NCBI GenBank assembly: GCA_025931335.1
Contig: JAICNG010000035.1
Span: 1-32,316 of the forward strand
DNA length: 32,316 nt
Direction of reading: 5' to 3'
Origin: Gemmatimonadaceae bacterium
GTDB lineage: Bacteria; Gemmatimonadota; Gemmatimonadetes; Gemmatimonadales; Gemmatimonadaceae
The notes below the pieces were generated by a model, which worked only from the letters and a program-made list of their open reading frames with translations, made no database searches and was not told where the DNA came from. The position numbers were made by a program, and so were the translations under genes. This document shows, piece after piece, positions 28,406 through 32,316 of the stretch; within the stretch, counting starts at the first letter, position 1, and every line of letters begins with the position of its first letter.

Positions 28406-30463
28406 GACGACGAGCTCTCCCCCAAAGGGAACCTCAGTCGAGATCGCCGGTTTCCGCCCCCGCACCACCGCCACCCATTCCTTGGCCGAGTCGGCCAGGA
28501 TGACGATTACCGCCAGCATGAAGAAGCCAGCGACGGCGGCGTCGAGGCGGTCGTTGAAGATCATGCGCGCCGCCGCCGTCGCGTCGGCCGCGCCTCGTGG
28601 GAGCACGCCCGACGCGAGCTGATCGGCGAGCAGGCGCGCATGCGCCAGGAAGCCGAGGCGTGGGTCATCGGAGAAGATCTTCGCCCAGCCGCCGACCATC
28701 GTCACCACCACCAGCCACGCCAGCGGGAGGAGCGTGATCGGCGCGTAGCGCGCCTTCCCCATCTTGATGATGATCGTCGTCCCCACGCACAGCGCCACGG
28801 CGGCGAGCAGCTGGTTCGCGATGCCGAATAGCGGCCAGAGCGAGTTGATGCCACCGAGGGGATCGGTCACCCCCTGGTACAGGAAGTGTCCCCACATCGC
28901 GACGAAGATCGCGCTCGACAACACGATCGCGGGATACCACGACACGCGTCCGAAGGGCTCCCACACGTGGCGGCCCAGGTCCTGAAGCATGAAGCGGCCA
29001 ACGCGCGTGCCCGCATCGAGCGTCGTGAGGATGAACAGCGCCTCGAACATGATGGCGAAGTGATACCAGAGCGCCATTGCCCCGCTCCCGCCGAGCACCT
29101 GAGAGAAGATGTTCGCCATCCCGACGGCGAGACTCGGCGCGCCGCCGGTGCGTGAGAGCATCGTCTCTTCGCCCACCTGCGCGGCGATCGCATTGATCTC
29201 CGCCGGCGTGACCGTGAAGCCCCACTGGGCAATGGCGGTGGCCGCCGTTTCCGCGGTGGTGCCGAGCGCCGCGACCGGGGCGTTGATGGCGAAGTAGACG
29301 CCGGGCGTGAGCACACACGCGGCGATGAGCGCCATCACCGCGACGAGTGACTCCATGAGCATCGCGCCGTAGCCGATGGCACGCGCGTTGGTCTCGTTCT
29401 CGAGCATCTTCGGCGTGGTTCCCGACGCGACGAGCGCGTGGAATCCCGAGATGGCGCCGCAGGCGATGGTGATGAAGGCGAAGGGGAACACCTTGCCGGC
29501 GAAAATCGGTCCCGTGCCGTCGACGAACTGCGTGAGCGCGGGCATGTTGAGCGGCGGGAGGGCAATGAGGATGCCTAACGCCAGCGCGACCACCACGCCG
29601 ATCTTCACGAACGCCGACAGGTAGTCGCGTGGCGCGAGCAGCATCCACACCGGGAGCACCGAGGCGGCGAAGCCGTAGGCCATGATCCACCACGCCAGCG
29701 TCGTCCCCTCGAGGGTGAAGATCTCGGCCAGCGCCGGGCGCGCCGCCACCCACTGGCCGGCGTACACCGAGAGCACCAGCAGCACGAGCCCGATCGCGGA
29801 GGCCTCGAGGACCTTCCCGGGACGAATCCAGCGGAGGTAGATCCCGAGGAGCATCGCGATGGGAATGGTCAGCGCGATCGTCACCGTTCCCCAGGGGCTG
29901 GCGCGCAGCGCGTTGACGACGACGAGCGCCAGCACCGAGATCAGCACGATCATGATCCCGAGCACCGCGACCAGCGCGGTGAATCCCGCGACCGGCCCGA
30001 TCTCGTCCTTCGCCATTTGGCCGAGCGACTTGCCATTGCGTCGCACCGACGAGGCGAGGATGACGAAGTCCTGCACCGCGCCGCCGAGCGCGACGCCGAC
30101 GATGATCCACAGCGCTCCGGGCAGAAACCCGAACTGCGCGGCCAGGGTGGGGCCGACGAGCGGGCCGGGACCGGCGATCGCCGCGAAGTGATGCCCGAAG
30201 ACGATCCACCGATTGGTGGGGACGTAGTCGCAGCCGTCCTCGAGCCGTCGCGAGGGCGTGGGGCGCCGCGCATCGAGCGCGAACACCTTCGCGGCGATGA
30301 TGCGGCTGTAGAATCGATAGGCGACCGCGTACGTGCACAGCGCGGCGACGAGGAGCCATGCGGCGCTCACGGTCTCGCCGCGCGAGAGGGCGAGCCATGC
30401 GAACGCCCCCGCGCCGAGGAGGGAGATCGCGGTCCATCCGAGGATCGACAACGGTTTCCGCAT
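28400..30463 (-). CDS. cstA: CstA carbon-starvation transporter
   Basis: The 687-residue protein has about 16 membrane helices and matches CstA (E. coli about 701). Diagnostic blocks are Y-V-P-T-N-R-W-I-V-F-G-H-H-F-A-A-I-A-G, G-P-T-L-A-A-Q-F-G-F, A-C-G-A-I-S-G-F-H-A-L-V-A-S-G-T-T-P-K and F-I-L-T-T-L-D-A-G-T-R-V-G-R-F. Family members take up pyruvate and/or peptides when carbon runs short. The ATG at 30463 directly precedes the first helix. It is a single gene here, ending in a palindrome; the usual downstream partner of ybdD type is found 1.7 kb further on. The upstream region is filled by the repeat cluster of 30.5-31.2 kb. Confidence 0.95.
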   Translation of the reverse strand: MRKPLSILGWTAISLLGAGAFAWLALSRGETVSAAWLLVAALCTYAVAYRFYSRIIAAKVFALDARRPTPSRRLEDGCDYVPTNRWIVFGHHFAAIAGPGPLVGPTLAAQFGFLPGALWIIVGVALGGAVQDFVILASSVRRNGKSLGQMAKDEIGPVAGFTALVAVLGIMIVLISVLALVVVNALRASPWGTVTIALTIPIAMLLGIYLRWIRPGKVLEASAIGLVLLVLSVYAGQWVAARPALAEIFTLEGTTLAWWIMAYGFAASVLPVWMLLAPRDYLSAFVKIGVVVALALGILIALPPLNMPALTQFVDGTGPIFAGKVFPFAFITIACGAISGFHALVASGTTPKMLENETNARAIGYGAMLMESLVAVMALIAACVLTPGVYFAINAPVAALGTTAETAATAIAQWGFTVTPAEINAIAAQVGEETMLSRTGGAPSLAVGMANIFSQVLGGSGAMALWYHFAIMFEALFILTTLDAGTRVGRFMLQDLGRHVWEPFGRVSWYPAIVLSSAIFVAMWGHFLYQGVTDPLGGINSLWPLFGIANQLLAAVALCVGTTIIIKMGKARYAPITLLPLAWLVVVTMVGGWAKIFSDDPRLGFLAHARLLADQLASGVLPRGAADATAAARMIFNDRLDAAVAGFFMLAVIVILADSAKEWVAVVRGRKPAISTEVPFGGELVVE

Positions 30464-30616
30464 GCGTCCGAGGCGGGATGAGGTCGGAACGGCGGGGTAA
30501 CTTGTGGCTGCGGGTGGCGGGGGTCAAATGGCGAACTGCGGAGGCGCTGGAACGGCGCTATTTCTTGGTTCTTCGGGGATTTGCGGGAATGCGAGAATCT
30601 GGCTGAGTTCCCGAGC

Positions 30617-30814
30617 GGCCACGGGCGGCTGAACTGCCAACTCGCCCGAATAACAACACGAATTACGCGAATTGCGTCGCGCGCTTTGCGCGCGACCCCC
30701 CCCGAATAAGAACGGGTCGTTGTGGTTGCGCCCGGAGCATTTCGCGGCGCCGGGAGCACGTCGGGCCATTCGTGTTGTTATGCGGGTCAGTTGGCAGTTC
30801 GGGTGTCCGTGGCC
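30617..30814. repeat. Long inverted repeat IR-1
   Basis: The 47-nt arms at 30617-30663 and 30768-30814 are inverted copies with 40 of 47 positions equal. The arms begin GGCCACGG and contain GAACTGCCAACT and ATAACAACACGAAT. The 104-nt spacer holds a perfect 9-bp hairpin (30676-30696). A direct repeat TTGGTTCWTCGGGGATT flanks the element at 30565-30581 and 30855-30871. Confidence 0.9.
30676..30696. repeat. Perfect 9-bp hairpin inside IR-1
   Basis: GTCGCGCGC (30676-30684) pairs with GCGCGCGAC (30688-30696) around TTT. It lies near the left arm in the spacer of IR-1, and eight C follow. Confidence 0.8.
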
Positions 30815-30894
30815 CCGGCATTCGAGCATTCCCGGAGGTCCGTGAAGACCATTTTTGGTTCATCGGGGATTCCGAGGAGCGATCTCTGTGGCGG

Positions 30895-31076
30895 GGCCGG
30901 GGACAGCAGGAACTGCCGAATGACCCGAATGACGCGAGCAGCGCACGGCGCCGTAGAATGCCGCGCGCGCGAACGAAGTTCCGACAGTTCCTTGGTTGAC
31001 ACCTCGGGGGGCCAGACTCGCGCGCTCGATCATTCGCGCTATTCGGGTTATTCGGCAGTTCCGGCTGTCCGTGGCC
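30895..31076. repeat. Long inverted repeat IR-2
   Basis: The 42-nt arms at 30895-30936 and 31035-31076 are inverted copies with 36 of 42 positions equal. They contain GGAACTGCCGAAT and ACCCGAAT and begin with GGCC like IR-1. The spacer is 98 nt. It lies in the leader region of the lipoprotein gene at 31217. Confidence 0.9.
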
Positions 31077-31216
31077 GCTTGGGGACCGCAGCCAGGCGTG
31101 AGGCAATCCTGAGATTCCCGACGCCGCTTCTTTTTCCGGCGCCCCTCCAGCGCCTCCGGTGCTTTGCTGTTCCGCTACCGCAGTCGTTAGCTTCCAGCGA
31201 CCCAACTCGAGAACTC

Positions 31217-31858
31217 GTGAGACGCTTCGCCCTCATCACGTGTGTGGCCCTCGTTGCGGCCTGCTCACGCGGCCCTGACCCCAACTCGCAAGTCGCTCCC
31301 CTGCCGAATCGCCCGCTGGCCGGCCTCGCGGGACAGCAGGTCATCGTCCTTCCCGTGCACTACCTGCGACCGGGGGACAGCCTCGGCTGGGCAGCGGCGG
31401 TGGAGCGACCGCGGCAGCTGCTGAGCGATGTCGACGATGAGATCGCGTTCGCCCTCGAGGAGCGTGGCTTCCGCACGCGGTGGGTGTTCCCCGAGCAGCT
31501 CGTGCGATCAGCGCAGCGCAACGCCGCGCATTCCCCCGACCCGCGTGCCCTCGCGGCCGAGGGGCTCCGACCGCTCGCGCGACGCCGTTCCGATGGACAG
31601 CTCGGCGAGCCATTGGCGTCGCAGCTGCGCGCGCTCGTGGCGCTTCACGGGGCGCGTTATGCGCTGTTCCCGGTGGAGCTGCGCTTCGAGAAGATCGGTG
31701 GTGCGGGCCGGGCCGTGCTGCACGTTCTGCTCATCGACGCCCGTCTCTCCCGAGCCACCTGGGGCGCCGACGTGCACGGCGACACCGCCTCGACCTACGG
31801 CCGGGGCTCGATCGCGAGCGCCGCGAACAACCTGGCCAATCTCATTGCGGCGCCGTAG
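31217..31858 (+). CDS. Predicted lipoprotein of unknown function
   Basis: The 213-residue product starts with M-R-R-F-A-L-I-T-C-V and the lipobox A-L-V-A-A-C. The mature domain has strands and helices (Q-V-I-V-L-P-V-H-Y-L, D-E-I-A-F-A-L-E-E-R-G-F-R-T-R-W-V-F, A-R-Y-A-L-F-P-V-E-L-R-F-E, A-V-L-H-V-L-L-I-D-A-R). It ends in A-A-N-N-L-A-N-L-I-A. The pattern suggests a curli- or LPS-assembly-like periplasmic alpha/beta domain (compare the CsgG/LpoB fold), but similarity is only general. An in-frame opening continues upstream into the repeats; the GTG at 31217 is chosen as it starts the signal sequence. Long inverted repeats lie on both sides of the gene. Confidence 0.72.
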   Translation: MRRFALITCVALVAACSRGPDPNSQVAPLPNRPLAGLAGQQVIVLPVHYLRPGDSLGWAAAVERPRQLLSDVDDEIAFALEERGFRTRWVFPEQLVRSAQRNAAHSPDPRALAAEGLRPLARRRSDGQLGEPLASQLRALVALHGARYALFPVELRFEKIGGAGRAVLHVLLIDARLSRATWGADVHGDTASTYGRGSIASAANNLANLIAAP

Positions 31859-31878
31859 CGCATGCGCGGGGACGCCGC

Positions 31879-32102
31879 GGCCACGAAAAGCCGGGCGGCC
31901 GAATCGCCCGAATCTGAACGGCAAAGGGCCGAATACGGCAACGGCAGAAGCCCTGGAAATCCTGCTGGGGACAGAACGCGCCGGTATGATGAGTTCGGAC
32001 CAGCGACCTCGTAGTTGCCGCTCCGCAAGCGCTCGCCGTTGCCGTATTCGGCCGTTTGCCGTTCACATTCGGGTCATTCGGTCGTTCCAGCCGTTCGTGG
32101 CC
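31879..32102. repeat. Long inverted repeat IR-3
   Basis: The arms at 31879-31945 and 32035-32102 (67 and 68 nt) are inverted copies. The inner 47 positions match at 43. The arms begin GGCCACGAA and contain ACCCGAAT or GCCCGAAT and GCCGAATACGGCAACGGC. The spacer is 89 nt. The 14-mer TGCCGTTCACATTC in the right arm (32057-32070) recurs directly at 32119-32132. The element follows the lipoprotein stop and precedes the dehydrogenase gene. Confidence 0.9.
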
Positions 32103-32167
32103 GTTGCGGGTGGCAATCTGCCGTTCACATTCACACGCGCGATGACGCGAGCTCTAGCACGCCTCGA

Positions 32168-32316
32168 ATGCCCATTCCGATAACCCTCATCCCCGGTGAC
32201 GGCATCGGGCCCGGCATCACCGAGGCCACGGTTCGCATCCTCGAGGCCGCTGGCGCCGAGTTCGACTGGGATCGCCAGCTCGCGGGGATGGCCGCCGTCG
32301 CCAGGCGCGGCGATCC
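32168..32316 (+). CDS. Isocitrate/isopropylmalate dehydrogenase family, N-terminal part
   Basis: The gene starts with ATG at 32168 and runs off the window. The 49 visible residues, I-T-L-I-P-G-D-G-I-G-P-G-I-T-E-A-T-V-R-I, then L-E-A-A-G-A-E-F-D-W-D, then L-A-G-M-A-A-V, are the opening of the beta-decarboxylating dehydrogenase family. The A-G-M-A-A-V sequence is that of NAD-type isocitrate dehydrogenases more than of LeuB, so a TCA-cycle enzyme is the first guess. The usual G-P-E is G-P-G here. The start is clear but has no strong ribosome site; the promoter would have to lie within or near IR-3. Confidence 0.85.
   Translation, partial: MPIPITLIPGDGIGPGITEATVRILEAAGAEFDWDRQLAGMAAVARRGD

Larger units (their letters stand above)
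30464..31216. other. 753-bp repeat-rich region without a convincing gene
   Basis: Open frames here cross the inverted repeats on both strands, are full of low-complexity runs and have no recognisable domain. The region runs from the cstA start to the start of the following lipoprotein gene. It holds two long inverted repeats, an inner hairpin, a direct repeat and the inverted 12-mer GGAGGCGCTGGA (30540-30551) / TCCAGCGCCTCC (31146-31157) as an outer frame. Promoters for cstA (minus) and the lipoprotein gene (plus) must also lie here but none was recognised. Confidence 0.7.

Noticed and set aside
28665-30527. 620-residue open frame opposite in phase to cstA
   Set aside because: Same strand but other frame; the product is Arg-rich without structure, while the cstA frame matches a known transporter over its whole length.
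30663-31205. Open frames within the repeat cluster
   Set aside because: They are produced by inverted repeats being open on both strands; no ribosome site, domain or signal peptide is seen.
30464-32167. Insertion sequence or integron
   Set aside because: No transposase or integrase frame is present, and no target duplication could be shown from this sequence alone.
21773-32316. A leucine pathway made by the LeuA-like gene and the dehydrogenase at the window end
   Set aside because: They are 9 kb apart with unrelated genes between, and the dehydrogenase start resembles the isocitrate type.

Overview
The window is 32.3 kb of GC-rich bacterial chromosome with tightly packed, often overlapping genes. 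A Gemmatimonadota (Gemmatimonadetes) soil-type bacterium is the best guess. The pointers are lipoproteins with a C-D-D-S-T-G-P start, secreted proteins of Gram-negative type (an outer-membrane barrel and many lipoboxes), an ATP synthase operon of atpZ-atpI-like-atpB-E-F-H type, and very rare TTA codons. This assignment is inferred from style, not from a marker gene. No rRNA, tRNA, CRISPR array, transposase, integrase or phage gene was found.

Layout. 1-4.1 kb: the end of a VOC-family gene, then minus-strand genes for an outer-membrane barrel, a coiled-coil membrane protein, a GlsB/YeaQ-type membrane protein, a MoxR AAA+ ATPase and a lipoprotein. 4.4-11.5 kb: a plus-strand signalling cluster with a membrane histidine kinase, a double-receiver protein, a REC-PAS-kinase-REC hybrid, a small unknown protein and two REC-HD-GYP proteins. 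These would link phosphotransfer to cyclic-di-GMP breakdown. 11.5-13.3 kb: a DUF1624-type membrane acyltransferase and a BsuPI-domain lipoprotein on the minus strand. 13.5-16.9 kb: the ATP synthase operon for FO plus delta; alpha, gamma, beta and epsilon do not follow. 16.9-18.7 kb: a UbiB/AarF-type kinase. 19.0-20.4 kb: a cupin and a sugar-phosphate nucleotidyltransferase. 20.4-25.9 kb: an M20 peptidase, a LeuA-like DRE-TIM enzyme, a DUF885 metalloprotein and an MFS transporter. 25.9-30.5 kb: a secreted protein, a YbdD-like CC-tail protein, a TPR protein, a ZU5-like lipoprotein and the CstA carbon-starvation transporter. 30.5-32.3 kb: a repeat-rich region around one lipoprotein gene, ending in the start of an isocitrate/isopropylmalate dehydrogenase gene.

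The most unusual content lies between the genes. Several gaps are filled by palindromic repeats whose arms are built from degenerate tandem units, mostly 7 bp: GATTGCG, CCCTGAC-like, GGGCCAA and GAGGACT-like types. They sit between convergent genes, where stop codons fall inside or beside the arms. They also occur between divergent genes, between codirectional genes, and once inside the start of a coding region. A second class forms three long inverted repeats at 30.6-32.1 kb. These have 42-68 bp arms that all begin with GGCC, and spacers of 89-104 bp. The ATP synthase operon itself is interrupted between atpB and atpE by a further degenerate palindrome. No gene that could mobilise these repeats is in the window.
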